Shown here: positions 44,284 through 56,000 of the stretch, one piece after another
Position numbering within the stretch: position 1 is the stretch's first letter
Layout: each line of letters starts with the position of its first letter
DNA from: Amorphophallus konjac
Lineage: Eukaryota > Streptophyta > Magnoliopsida > Alismatales > Araceae
Reading direction: 5' to 3'
Assembly (NCBI GenBank): GCA_022559845.1
Contig: CM040128.1
Coordinates: 74,959,247 to 75,023,246, forward strand
DNA: 64,000 nt
Translations under genes and position numbers: made by a program
The notes under the pieces: model-generated
The model's input: only the letters and a program-made list of their open reading frames with translations
What the model was told of the DNA's origin: nothing
Databases searched by the model: none

Positions 44284-46710
44284 TGTTTCAGCGTATTTTT
44301 TCCTTTCGTTCGCGCATTGATCAGCCAATCGACTAACTGGTAATCAACTGACTGATTGACGACGTGGGCGTGCCAGTCACATGAGTGACGATTTTATTGT
44401 GCGCTCATTCTGACCCATATCGGGCCAATGTGAGGTTCGGTCGGGACCAGCAGTCCGCCATACCATAAAGGCTATGGCGTTAATTACATCCCTCACGAGG
44501 AGGGAACACCTTTGATTAATTACCGAGATAGCGGGCTGTCGAAGCCGACGTAAAGAGAACTACATGATGATTATAGCAATGACAGGCAGGATGCAACATT
44601 AATCATGCAAAATATGTGTAGTTTAATGGGAAAATGGATCCTCGGTACGTGGCGTTCAATGGAGATTTCATGAAGCCAGGTGAGGGTTATAGGAAATGAG
44701 GGTGGATGCACTCCTGGGGGGGGTTCAAAGAGATCATCACTTATAAGATCTGTTCCCTGCGATGGCGAGAGGCCGTGAGATGATATGGCTCAGGCTGTTG
44801 CCATGTAGGGGGATTAAGCACTTAATTCCGATGAAACATCGTGCCGTATAACGGAATAAAAATCCTGGGCAAATTTTGACAGCATCTCCCCTTATTTTGG
44901 GAGTGTGCCAAGGGGGTATTATGGGATATCTACTCACGGATGCCGGAGTAGAAACCAAAAATAGGTGCCGGGCGTAGCCCATAATTCAAGGAGGATTGGA
45001 TCATACGAGATCCCATCCCCTTTGTTGTAATCTTCCCAACTCAGTCGATCGGAGGTCATGCAGAGGCAGAGCTCCTTGACTTAATGGGTTATAGAATGTG
45101 AGGGGCGCTACCCCTGTTTGATATAGCTCCCGTGAGGACAGAGGGAAGGGCGATGCACACCCATGGGGCAGGACGTGACGGACAGAAGCTGTATGGGTTA
45201 TTGGCACGGGCATGAAAGCATCAGGATGGCCAACAAACACATAGGCGTCAATGCAGAGAAGAAGGGTTGGTTGTCGGCACGAAGGCCAGATAGGTTCGGC
45301 GTGGTAGGGGAAGCCTAACCGGCGCGACAAGTCCCCGGCGCGAGACCTACGTCGAGGGGGAGTTCGCGCCGGGAGGCTTTCCGATAGGGATTCCTTCTGT
45401 GGCAAGGGCTTCAGAGGGTTTTGGGCATTCAGAAAGAAAGTTTATTCAATGATTCGACCACCATTACGGGCAATCATAGGGAGGATAATATGGTGTGAAG
45501 ATGGCCTTTCCTCTGGGACTTCACTAGGAGTGGAACCACCCACAGAAACTCAGGACTCTAGCCCGTATTCAACCCTCTTCATTTCACAGACGAGGAGCCA
45601 TGAGATAGGCTGTCTCAGGCTCTCGTTGTGGATACGAGGTTGAAAGAGCGCGCGGCAGAAGAACCTTCAACAAAATCAGAAAACCCGACGATGAAACACG
45701 CCTAGTTATCAGTATTCTTAGCGTATGGCGAACCTCGGATGCAGAGACAGAAAGAAGAGGGTAATGAAAGGACAGAGCTCAACCCATTCTTCTATTAACT
45801 ATATCAGCCAAATGGCTTACACGCATGCGATTCAAGAGAAAGAAATCCAAGACCTTATCCCTGCAGACAGGGTTACATCGGCATCCGATGCTATTGAAGC
45901 AAAGATGCCAGAAATTGAAAATACAGAGGGAGAAGTTGAGACAGATAGGGAGGAGAAGCCGAGGAAGCTGTCGCTGCCCGCCGTTCCCACCTGGATCTTT
46001 CTTCGAACCTCTGACTCTTCCCTCTTCTTTTCTTCTCTTTCTTTTCTTTCAAGGGCTCTCGAACTCCCCCTTTCTCTTCGGTGGCTAAGCACTCTGCTTC
46101 TCTTCCTCTTTTTCCTTTTCTTTCTTTTCTTTCTTCTATCCTCCCTCTCTGTCTCTTTCGTTCGAAGGGCAGGCCTCTTATAGAGGTGAGGCTCTTCATG
46201 CATTCGGCACGAGCTTCCCGGCGCGCCAGGATCGCTTCTCTCGGCGTGACATCTGTCGGCGCGTCCTGTCTTGCTTGGGCTTGGCCCCTCTATTTGTCAT
46301 TCGGCCCAGTCGTCCAGGATACACTTAGTGAGCTCCTCTCGACAGTGGGGTTCTTGACCCATACATATTGCGACTCCACCGAGCCCATTTACACCTTGGA
46401 TTCACATATGCATACGGGGCACTATGCGTCTTGGCCCAGGAGTATCAGAGATGTCTGAACATCGGTTTCAGCAGGCAGATGATTGCCTAAGTGTTGGTGT
46501 AGTTTAATCAGCCCGACTATCTGAAAGATAGCAGCACTAAACAGCGACCTAGCCAGAGATGGCTTTAGTCGAACAGAATGATAGGGGTAGTGGGTTTCTT
46601 CTATTCAGACTCACAGATCTCCCGGGGGTAGCACGTGAACTGTGCCCTCTACTGATCTTCAAAGCTGTGAATATGCTATAGTTTCTTTTGGTATATTTTG
46701 GGTGTCAACA
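44284..46710 (-). repeat. 5' LTR of element 2 (2427 bp, internally deleted)
   Basis: Matches 22354..25604 over its length except for one deletion of about 827 bp. The junction GGCG at 44651-44654 corresponds to GGCG at 22721-22724 and at 23548-23551 in the 3' LTR. TATAAG at 46182..46177 (minus strand) and the AATAAA near 44385 are kept. Confidence 0.92.
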
Positions 46711-46715
46711 ACATT
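46711..46715. other. Target site duplication of element 2, right copy (ACATT)
   Basis: Identical to 22349-22353. Beyond it the sequence resumes as element 3. Confidence 0.92.
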
Positions 46716-46777
46716 ATCATCTCATCATTCATTTTTTTTTATTGATTGATTTTTTATTCGTCATCATTTTTATCACA

Positions 46778-46985
46778 TTACTGACTCAAGCGCCCTTTCG
46801 GGTTTTCGCCGAAGTCAGCCCCCTCTTGCTTTTGCCCACGCGCCCTTTCGGGTTTTTCACGTGACGGGATACCCGATTTTGCCTGTAACGCCCTTTCGGG
46901 TTTTCGCTACAGCCGGGTTATAGCCATTTTTACCCCTGCCCTAGTATAGGAACAAGGTCGGCGGGGTATCTCTATTTTTAACCCC
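46778..46985 (-). ncRNA. Structured module, copy 3 (element 3)
   Basis: Minus-strand copy in the right-hand fragment of element 3. First hairpin stem is GUAGCG/CGUUAC where element 1 has GUGGUG/CACUGC: two wobble pairs become Watson-Crick pairs. Middle hairpin has a five-A bulge. Element 4 cuts in 53 bp beyond its end, so only one module of this copy is in view. Confidence 0.55.
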
Positions 46986-47037
46986 CTCTTTTTTTCTTTT
47001 TTTTTGTAGGAAGAAGCCGAGACACAAGAGAGCCTGC

Positions 47038-50000
47038 TGTTGACACCTGGAAAATGAACAAGGGTGAAAACATAGTTGAAAAGAGGGTCGGACCAACAGT
47101 GAAAGACCAATGATGAAGCTCATCAACGGTCTACCCGGCTAAAACCCTTGTCGGCAAAGCTGATGCCCGGTGCCAATGTCACTCAGACGGCAGCACTGAT
47201 AAAGCAGCAGTCACTCGACTGATGAGACCTTCCAGCCCTTTAATGAGAGCTGTACTACCGTTTCATCCAAGAATCCACGGATGATATGTCAGGGTAAGTC
47301 AGATGTCGGCTTACTGACAGATGTAATATGAGATGAAGATGAAGCCGGTACCGGCAGATGAAGATTGCAAAGGCTTTTACAAAGTCAGAATACAAGAGGA
47401 ATCGTCTCCACAGATTATATACCCGGCTGAGGTCTTCCCTGACTAAAGCTGATGTCCGAGCTCGTCACCATTCGAGTGACGGTGTCGATAAGATAATACC
47501 CGGTTTTGTCACCATTCAGATGGCAATACTGATGAAACCCCTGTCTACGGACTGATGAAACCCTTGTCTACGGACTGATGAGACCCCTGTCTACGGACTG
47601 ATGAAAACCTTAATAATGATACAAGCTGTGTCACCAATGGAAGACCCCTTTTGGGTAATGATGCCCTTGAAAGACCCAAATGGGCCTGTGAAGGTGGCTA
47701 AAAAGCTTTAATTGGGCCTGCAAAGGATGGCGCCAAGAGCCACTTGCCGAAGCCCAAAAGATGGCGCCGAGAGCCACTTGCCGAAGCCCAAAAGAGGGCG
47801 CCGAGAGCTACTTGCAATCGCGCCGGGAAGCCCCATTTGAGGCGCGCCGAGATGAAGCCTGCTGAGAAGGGGGGAAACGGGTATAAAAACCCTCTCCCTT
47901 CGAACAGATGGATGGCTGGCGAGCGGACCAACTGAGGGGGGGACGAACAGAAAAAGAGAGAGCCACCAAAAGAGAAGATAGGAAGAAAAGAGAAGATAGA
48001 AGAATAGAAAAAAAAGTAGAGAGAGAGTCTCCCTCGGCTGAGAGAAGAGAAGAAGCAGAAGAGAAGAGGAAGCAAGCTTCAGGTGGGCTGTCCCGAGGAG
48101 GGAGAGGAGTCAATGCTCTGCCCTCCCCACGCTGTCTTTTCTTTCTATCGATGTAATCTAGCGAGTTTTCTTCTCGATTTATCAGACGTAGTTAGCGAGG
48201 TTTAGGTCTCGAGCTCCGTCTGTCTCTCCACTTTGCATTTCTCTTTTACAGTCTGTGTAAAGCTTCGAGCAATGTAATGAAATATCAATGAAACCCATTC
48301 TGGGATCTACTGATTAAGAGGTTTGCCCCCCCTTTTGGTTGAAATATCTGCTCTCCGCTCCCCCTCGTATGATCATCGTTTATGGGAAATAGCTAATGGT
48401 TCATACGAACCTCCTCTGCAGAGGTGTAGGAACAGAACCCCTAACCTTATCTAATAGGTCACTGGGTTCTGTCACCTCCCCTCTTCCTGCCTCAATGGCA
48501 AATCCCTCGTGTCCGTGCGAGCTTTCTTACAAGGCCCCTCAAGCCTCCTCCTTGTGCCGTTCAGGACCAGAGACATCAATCTCTTGGATTCCTGAACTGC
48601 TGGCTATACGAGAGGACATGTCAGACCATTGCTATCCCTCGGATTTTAACGAATGACGATTTCGATCTCCCGACCCTCCATTCTAACCCCTTGGATGACT
48701 AGGGTCTGGAGTTTCGGCGATAAAGGTTCCTCCGTCACCGGTTTTTAGATGCCATTAGGTTCGTCCGGGGATCAAAGACAGTCATCTCTTGATCCCCAGA
48801 CGGCCGGCGGCAGAAATAAATGAAGTCTTCAAAGATCCAGATGATAGTCTCGATTCTCCGTCGATTCTACCCCAGATCCCCCTTGGCCCTTCCTAACAGA
48901 AGCATCCTTGAAATCCCCCTCCTGCACTTCAAATCTGGCTTCAATCACAGTCAGAAAGCCCAGGAATCCCAGAAACAGAGTACCGTTTGAGCTCTGAAAA
49001 ACCCTGAAATCCTTCCGCAAATCCACCTTCTCGGCGTGCAAAATTCCCCGCCGAGAGCTGTCCCGCCGAGAGACCCTCTCCCTCCAGCTAAACGACAAAC
49101 CCTGCCATTCAAACCCTTTTCACGTGAGCCTCCATGCAAGCCTCCCGGCGCCAGGCTCCCGGCGCGGCCAAGAGCGCGCCGGGAAGCTCCACGCCGAGAC
49201 CCCTCACCTGCCATTCAAACCCCCCAGTCTACATGCTCCCGGCGTCACCTTCTCGGCGCGGCCAGGAGCGCGCCGGGAAGCCACCGCCGAGATCCCCTTT
49301 TTTGGTTGAGGAGGCCACGCCGAGATCCCCTTCTTAAGCCAATAAACCCACGCCGAGAAGCCCCCTTTCGGCCAACTAAAGTCATCGCCGAGACCCTTCT
49401 TCTTGGCCAATTGAAGCCCAGTCAGGGGACCATCCCTGCACTACCATTTGTCAACCTTCTGATCTCTTCAGACATAGGCCCCGGGGATGTTCAGAGATCG
49501 TCATGGATGCCTTGAGAAGACACAGTAATGGGGAAGACCTCCCCTACAGTCCTCATTCTCGATCCGGATTTCACCCTTATGAACCCAAAGGGCCATGTCG
49601 TTACATGAGTTCTGAGGGGCTTAAAGGGGATATTAATTGATGGTATAAATGCAAGCGATGTCCCGGGGCCCGGTGCCCATCCTCGTTCAGTCGTCATCCC
49701 GGCATTCCGTGGATGATGACCTATTCTCTCTTGGCATAATCCAAGTTGAGCGGACATGCTGCCGAAATTTATGCATTTCCTATTGGGTAACTGGGATGTT
49801 CTCCCTCTCAACCCTGTCGGCCCACGGAGTTATGCCTTTGCATGCCCTCCGATGGTCCCTCCAAGGGGGGTATAGATGTGCCATCGCACCCACATGGAGC
49901 GTGCCATGTCACGCCGGTCCCCATTCGGACTCCGGGTCAATTATGATCGATCTTTTCCGGATCCTACTCTGCCACCGCATGGGCAGTTTCCTATTTCCCA

Positions 50001-50394
50001 CTTGGCATAGTTCAAGCCGGTGGGAATATGCCGTCGGAGCTATCCCCTAAGATAACGAACCCCTGCTTCGTCTAATCCATTTAGCGTCTTGCAAATGAAT
50101 GAATTCCGTTTCTTTTGAGCATGTGGTGTTACCGATGTCCTCCTCCTATCTTAGCGTTTAATCAAGGGTTGTCCTCCTTAGGGAGGACGTAATTAACGTC
50201 ATAGCGTTCAGGGTATGACGGACTTCTGGTCCCGACTCGGACTCCACAATCGACTGACCACGTCAGATCGAGCGCACAATAAAATTGTCACCTCGGTGAT
50301 TGGCACGCCAATAAACCAACAAACGAATAAATCAATAAATAATAACCAGATAAGATCTAAATAAGAGGATGATAAATAAAAATCCGCGTCCACA
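47038..50394 (+). repeat. 5' LTR of element 4 (3357 bp)
   Basis: Starts TGTTGACACC, ends CGTCCACA, directly followed by AGTCTGGCAC. TATAAAAA at 47882-47889, then a nearly all-purine leader (about 47940..48090). A cluster of CGCCGAGA / CGCGCCGGGAA motifs spans about 49030..49400. AATAAA lies at 50279-50284 with a GTCACC...GGTGAT hairpin. Open frames in 49036..49515 are products of the motif cluster. Confidence 0.92.
47882..47889 (+). promoter_or_regulatory. TATA box of element 4 LTR
   Basis: TATAAAAA about 845 bp into the LTR, followed by a purine-rich leader and a CAATGCTCTGCCCTCCCC block also present after the element 1 TATA box (near 15178). Confidence 0.65.
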
Positions 50395-50416
50395 AGTCTG
50401 GCACGCCCGGTGGGAC
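50395..50416 (+). other. Primer binding site of element 4
   Basis: AGTCTGGCACGCCCGGTGGG begins one base after the LTR end, in register with the site in element 2. Confidence 0.78.
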
Positions 50417-50513
50417 TTAGTCTCCCTTCATCTTTACGCTAAAGTAGGAGGCCCAGCGGGCCGCCCCTCAAAATTCTGATTCTGTGTACTTTCCTTATTT
50501 TTAGGAATCTACA
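50417..50513 (+). other. Leader between primer binding site and gag (element 4)
   Basis: Ends in a pyrimidine-rich TTTCCTTATTTTTAG directly before the gag start region, similar to a splice acceptor; element 2 has TTTATCTTTGCAG at the same place. A leader intron is possible but no matching donor is certain. Confidence 0.35.
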
Positions 50514-52140
50514 ATGACAGCCGGAATCATGTCCGTTTGCTTCGACCAGCAGCCGATTGACATGCATGTGCGAGAAGGCTACCTGGCGGTACCTCTCGCA
50601 TTCGGATCGATGCCGCCTGCCGTGGGGCTACCCAACTGCTTGGGCGTCGTCTTCACTGACCTTCTGCAGGTCGATGACAATGAGCAAGGCACTTCTGCAA
50701 GTGCCCCGGTGAAGATCACTGACCAGAAGAATATCTTACCAGACAAAACGGTCCGCACGGCCGTTGCCTGCTACGTCCATCATGTCCAAAAAACGGGCCT
50801 GGTCCCTGCTGCTGCTCAGAAGGGGAGAAGAACTAATCGGAGGAGCCGGTATGATGCTGTTGACCGTCATCTTTCCAACTCCGGAAAGACCATGATGATT
50901 GGAGGTGTCCGGGCAAACATGAATGGTTGCCCAAGGGAGGTCAAGCCGGACGTGATCATCCCGATGGTGCCCACTGCCAACAGATTCCAGACTCTGGCCG
51001 CCAGGCAGGCCAATTGGGAGGCTGCTGAGAGGAAGCCGCTGGCACCCAAGCCAGCGAAATACAAACAGGTCTGGCGACCGAAGAGGATTCAGAGCTGGGT
51101 TCCAGCTCGAGATGAGGAGAAGGCTGCTGAAGATGCTGTTGCCCGCTTCAGGGCAGAAAGTCAAAGAAGAGAGGGAAAAGAGACAAGAAATGCTGTTGCT
51201 CCTCGCCCCAAAGCCTGGGACAGAAGAAATGAGAGAAATGATGAAGAAAGAAATTTGACTGCTACTCGCCCCATGATGAGGGGCAGAAGGGATGAGAGCA
51301 AGGAGATGGCAAAGAAAGAAATATGATGCTGCTGTCAACTGCTGCCGAAACGGCAATGTGGGAACGAGCGAACCAGTCACGGTCGCCATCCCAAGAAGAC
51401 CGAGGGCCTGTGCCAGACAGGCCGACTTGTTCAAATATTCCAAAGCCGAGCATTTGAATGCTCAGGTAACAAGACTGGCCTATCCGCAGAGAAGCCAGGA
51501 AAGACTAATGCTCCAACCTGAGCCACAGAGGCACAATTCTGAAGAGATGAAGCAGATAGTCCAAGACTACTTCCACAACCTGGGGAGCTCTGCCCTCGGT
51601 CAACAAAGACTATCCCGTGCCTTGGGCACCGGAGGTGAAGAAAAAGAAGAAACACTTCGAGAAACGATGATCGGAGCCTCTTCCTCCGATTCAAATCACT
51701 ATGAAGAAGGTCTCAGGGCCGGATATGACAAAGAAGACCTGTACCAAGGAGAAGCCAAAGACAGGATATCGGTCTTTGACCGGCTCAGATATCCTGACCA
51801 GGTGAAAAGAAAGGTCTACAGGCGGAAAGAAAAAATGCAAATCTTCGCCTGCAACATGGCTGGACTTGCCAGGGGGCAAGATATACTACCAACTCGGCCA
51901 GATGAACTACTCAGGTTGGCTACTAGACCTGGCCCTGTCACAAGGAGAGGCCAGGCCACAAAAGATAAGATGAAGAAATATGATGAAGCCCGCAAGATCA
52001 CCACCATGACAGTCAATGTGGTGACGACAGAGGATGAGGACAATCCCCTTATTGAGGATGCTGAAGGGACTTCTGAAGATATGCAAATCCCATCAGCCTT
52101 GGATCCTATGGTCCAGATGATGTTCAGAAGATACCAGTAG
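50514..52140 (+). pseudogene. gag: Element 4 gag N-terminal extension
   Basis: Starts MTAGIMSVCFDQ, with GYLAVPLAFGSMPPAVGLPN conserved with element 2. Open to 51326, then a frame change near 51300 and open from 51292 to a TAG at 52138-52140. The region around 51100..51330 is a Lys/Glu/Arg-rich expansion absent from element 2. No domain recognised. The same frame resumes after the TAG as the gag core. Confidence 0.82.
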
Positions 52141-53004
52141 GAGATCAGTGCTCTCCGAAGGCAGCTCAATGAGAGACATGAAGCTACATCAGTCTCAAAG
52201 CAAGCTGAACCTGCGGGGCAGACATCCAGCTCAGCAGAGACGGCTATCCCAGCTAACCCTCTCCTAGCTGATAAGGGCAAGACACCGAGCCAACCTGTTC
52301 CACAGCAAACAGCAGCTCAGCCCTCTGTGTCTCAGACACAGCCTACCGCGCCCATCTTGCGCGCCACTGTGGTGACAACTCCTCACAGCCAGCAACAAGC
52401 TCACTTCTTTCCAGAAGACATAGATCCAGCTGTAGCCCACAAGCAGATGATTGAAAGAATTGTGGAAATGAAGCTGTCAGAAAAGACTGGTGGTGATGCT
52501 GGTACCTATGATGTGTACAAGGTACCGTATCCTCCCCAGTATGCTGCCAAGAGACTACCCCCAGGCGTCAGTAAGCCGCCGAAGTTCGAGAAATTTAATG
52601 GCCAAGGCTCCCCTAGGGAGCATATAGCCTACTACACTACAATCATGGGCGACCTAGCAGTCGATGAAGCTTATCTGCTCAAGTTCTTTGGCTCATCCCT
52701 CACTGGGTTGGCCTTTGAATGGTACTCAAGCCTGCCAGCTGGGTCAGTGGTTGATTGGCCTGATATGCAGAGAAAATTCCGCGACAGATTTCATGTCACG
52801 GAAAGGGAAATCACGATAGTAGAGCTATATGCAACCAGGCAGAAGCAAGATGAAACTGCACTGGACTACATCAAAAGGTGGAGGAACTTAGCCATGAGAT
52901 GCCGAAGACCTCCTCATCAAGAAGATGCGGTGCAAATATGCAAGCAGAGCCTCAAAGAGGGAGGTGCTAGAAAAAATGATCGGTGCAGATGTCAGAACGT
53001 TTGA
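52141..53004 (+). pseudogene. gag: Element 4 gag core
   Basis: Retrotransposon gag domain: PPKFEKFNGQGSPREHIAYY, LAFEWYSSLPAGSVVDW, FRDRFHVTEREITIVELY and DYIKRWRNLAMRCRRPP. First Met in the open stretch is 52327. The frame is lost near 52955 through one extra G; gag continues in the frame of 52925..56608. Confidence 0.88.
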
Positions 53005-56000
53005 CCGACTGAACAATATAGTGGCAGAAGTCGAGACGTTCTTGTCCATGCGTCTGACCGCCAATGTCCCCACCATTCCGAAGGGAAAATCCAATGAGCG
53101 ACGGCCATCACACTCTGAGGCCAACACCGTCGATTTCAGAACCTTCGAGCAACAGAAGGGGAAGAAAGGGGCAGATGAAGCTCCCCCGCTGGCAGATACA
53201 GCAGAAAGAAAAGATAAAGTCTCTCTGAGAGACAAGATGAGAAAAGCATATTCCTTCCCAAAAGATAAGACGGCCGCACTGTTCAACTGGGCATACAAGT
53301 TCAATAAGGTAACATTACCTGAACCCAAAAGACCAGCAGATGCAGCAAAGAAAGATGATCCGCTGTTCTGTCCATTTCACCGTGCGCTGGGGCACGCAAT
53401 TGAAGATTGTTATGTCTTTAAAGATATCATGGAAGGAATGGTCAAGAAAGGTGAGCTGCAGCTGGGAGATTACCAGGTAAAGCCGCCCCATCCACATGAG
53501 CCTCCACTCTGGAGAATGTCTGCCAATATGATCTCAGTCTACCAACAGCTGCCCAAGGAAGCCGTTGAAGAATGCACCAAGCACACCTATGAAGCTTGCT
53601 TCCTCACCCCACAGAAAGATCAGGAAGGATGGCAGATGATACCCATAAAAAGCAAAAAGAAGACTCCTGCAGCCAGTACCAGCAGAGCAGTTATCCGGGG
53701 TGTTACCCCAAGGCCCGAGCCGCCTCCGATAAAGCCAATATGGCATACAACTGAGACTGGACCGGTCATCCGGATCCCTACTCACAACCGGAGGAGACAA
53801 ACTCCCCTCCCTACACATAAAGAAGTAAGCCCTGCAGCCAGGCGTCTGCAGCAATATATTAATGAGCTTGATGAGTACGAGCAGAAGAAACCCAAGCATC
53901 TGCTGATGAAAGACTGCATACCCTGGAAACAACTCGAAGAATTGAAAATCAAAGAGCAGCCAGAGGCAGAACAAGAAAAAGCTGAGAATGAACCCTTCTG
54001 GGGGCAGGAGCTAGCAAAGCCAAATTCCCAGAAGAAGAGGAGGCGACCCAAATCCAAGAAGGGAAAGAAGGTCACGACAGTACAATGTAACACTCTGTCG
54101 GTACTCTTTTCCTTGCCCGGGGAGGATGATGAGCCAGAAGCATCTGACGCCCCGCTAGAAGCTAACCATGCCGAAGCCTCCACCTCGGCCCATGCAACAC
54201 GTTCTGGGAGAAGATGGGGGCCCCCACCACCAGCCAACCATAATATTATGTTCAGAGGGGAGCAACCCTATCAAATCCCGGAACCAGAGATACGAGGTGC
54301 CCAGGTTCCTCCCCCTGCCAGTCTGTACCAAGACAAGAAGAAGGCAGATGAAGCCCCTTCATTCCTGGAGTTCCTGTCCAGCTTAGAGAATGAGCAACCG
54401 GCTCATACTGCTCCAGCTAAAAGCAATAAATGCCAGCAGACAGCAGCTAGAAAGCAGAAACAGCATGAAGAAAATGAAGAAAGTAACCCTCTAGCAAAAC
54501 TAGGGGCAGTCGCTACGGAAGAAGCCTTCCGGGAGACCGATGAAGAAGGTGAAATTGGGACTGGGCAGCAAAGGCCACAGGCACCACATGAACCTCCAAG
54601 ACCCCGATGGGCAGAGGAGATGAGACTATCTAATGTCCGGGTGGGCAGTCGAGTCATGAAAATGCTGAAGAAGCTCCCTACCAGATTCTCCATCTGGGAA
54701 ATTCTCTCTCTGAGCGAAGAAGCTCGCCAAGCAATCGTGGATGCCCTGCAGTCTCCGGCACAATGTGAAGCACTCCTGGCAGAAGTGAATGCTGGGCCAT
54801 CGGTCACCTTCACGGAAGATGATATGCTAATCCCAAATACCGGTCGCAACAGACCGCTGTATATGAGGGGCTCCCTGAACTGTCAGTCGCTGAGCAGGAT
54901 ACTGATAGATCCCGGGGCTGCTGTAAATATCCTTCCCTATCGCATCTATCAGAAATACTACTTCGACCTGCAGCTTACCAAGGTCAGAGATATGAAGATT
55001 GCAGGGTTCAATCAGAAATGTGAAACACCTCTGGGGGTGGCTGATTTCAACCTCACACTGGGCGACCTCACTACCGTGGTACGATTCTATGTAATCGACT
55101 CCAACACCACGTATAAGGCCCTGCTGGGAAGACCGTGGCTGCACGAATATCAGATAGTGCCATCCACACTACACCAATGCATAAAATACTGCCATGAAGG
55201 AAAAGAAGAAAGGGTGTTTGCAGACCTACATCCCTTCGAAGTGTTCGAGTGCCATATGCTCGATGCATCCTACTACACTGAGGTGTCACAAAAGGATAAA
55301 GGAAAAGAAGCTGTGGTCAGCCAGAAAAAGCCGGCGACGAAGACAAGAAACTGGTCTCCGCCGCCGCCAAAAGGCTACATTAAAAAGCATGGAGTATCTC
55401 ACATCTCTTATGCTGGTGATTTTGCTCGGATCACTCCTCCTGGCATACACCCAGATGATACTGAAGAAAAAATGAAAGAAAAATACACACAGGTGGAAGT
55501 TCCTCAGGGTCTAGTCAAGCCCATAGCCAGCATAGAATACCAGACGGTGCTGCCACTAAAGACTATGGAAATCCCTCGCTTCTGCGAACCCCCTATTATA
55601 TTCTACACCGGGGAGCCAGTCGAAGAAGATGATCAAGACTGTATGGCCCCTGAAGAAGCTGCAAACCTGATGGTACCGATTACAGGCTTGGATTATACTA
55701 CCCAACAGGTTTCACAAATGTTCTCCAAGATGCAAATGCCATCGATGCAGCCTGCTGCTCAGAAGAAAGCATTCAAGGAGCTATGGGATCCGCCTCGAGA
55801 TAGCAAGGAACTGAGGAAGATCACACAGCACCCGGGACTGGGTTATACCCTGCAAGAATACTATGAAGCCGAGGTGGATGTCATCTCTGCCTTCTACCAG
55901 AATGAAGATCCCCCTAAAGTGGGATATGATCAATACCCCTTTGAAGATGAAGAGATTATGTATCAATCCATAACAGACAATGAAGTCCAAGACAACCAGC

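Larger units (their letters stand above)
22354..46710 (-). mobile_element. Element 2: complete 24.4-kb Tat-lineage Ty3/gypsy retrotransposon
   Basis: Both LTRs, primer binding site, gag-pol on the minus strand, three kinds of hairpin repeats, an intact antisense gene on the plus strand and a polypurine tract lie between perfect ACATT duplications. It is inserted in element 3. LTRs differ at about 1-2% of aligned sites by eye, plus one ~827-bp deletion in the 5' LTR, so the insertion is fairly young. Gag-pol carries two in-frame stops, four frameshifts and one small deletion, so it would need a helper. Its LTR belongs to a different family from elements 1 and 4, although the last few hundred bases are shared. 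Confidence 0.93.
17293..47037 (-). mobile_element. Element 3: older host copy, interrupted by elements 1, 2 and 4
   Basis: Two surviving parts lie in the window: 17293..22353 (antisense gene remnant on +, its 3' flank, and a ~78-bp array) and 46711..47037 (one structured module in minus orientation plus a short tail). They join across element 2: the ACATT duplication flanks it, and array-then-module order matches element 2's own layout. Its 3' LTR and the antisense gene's first part should lie left of element 1; its pol, gag and 5' LTR should lie right of element 4. It is the most decayed copy, consistent with being the oldest. Confidence 0.8.
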
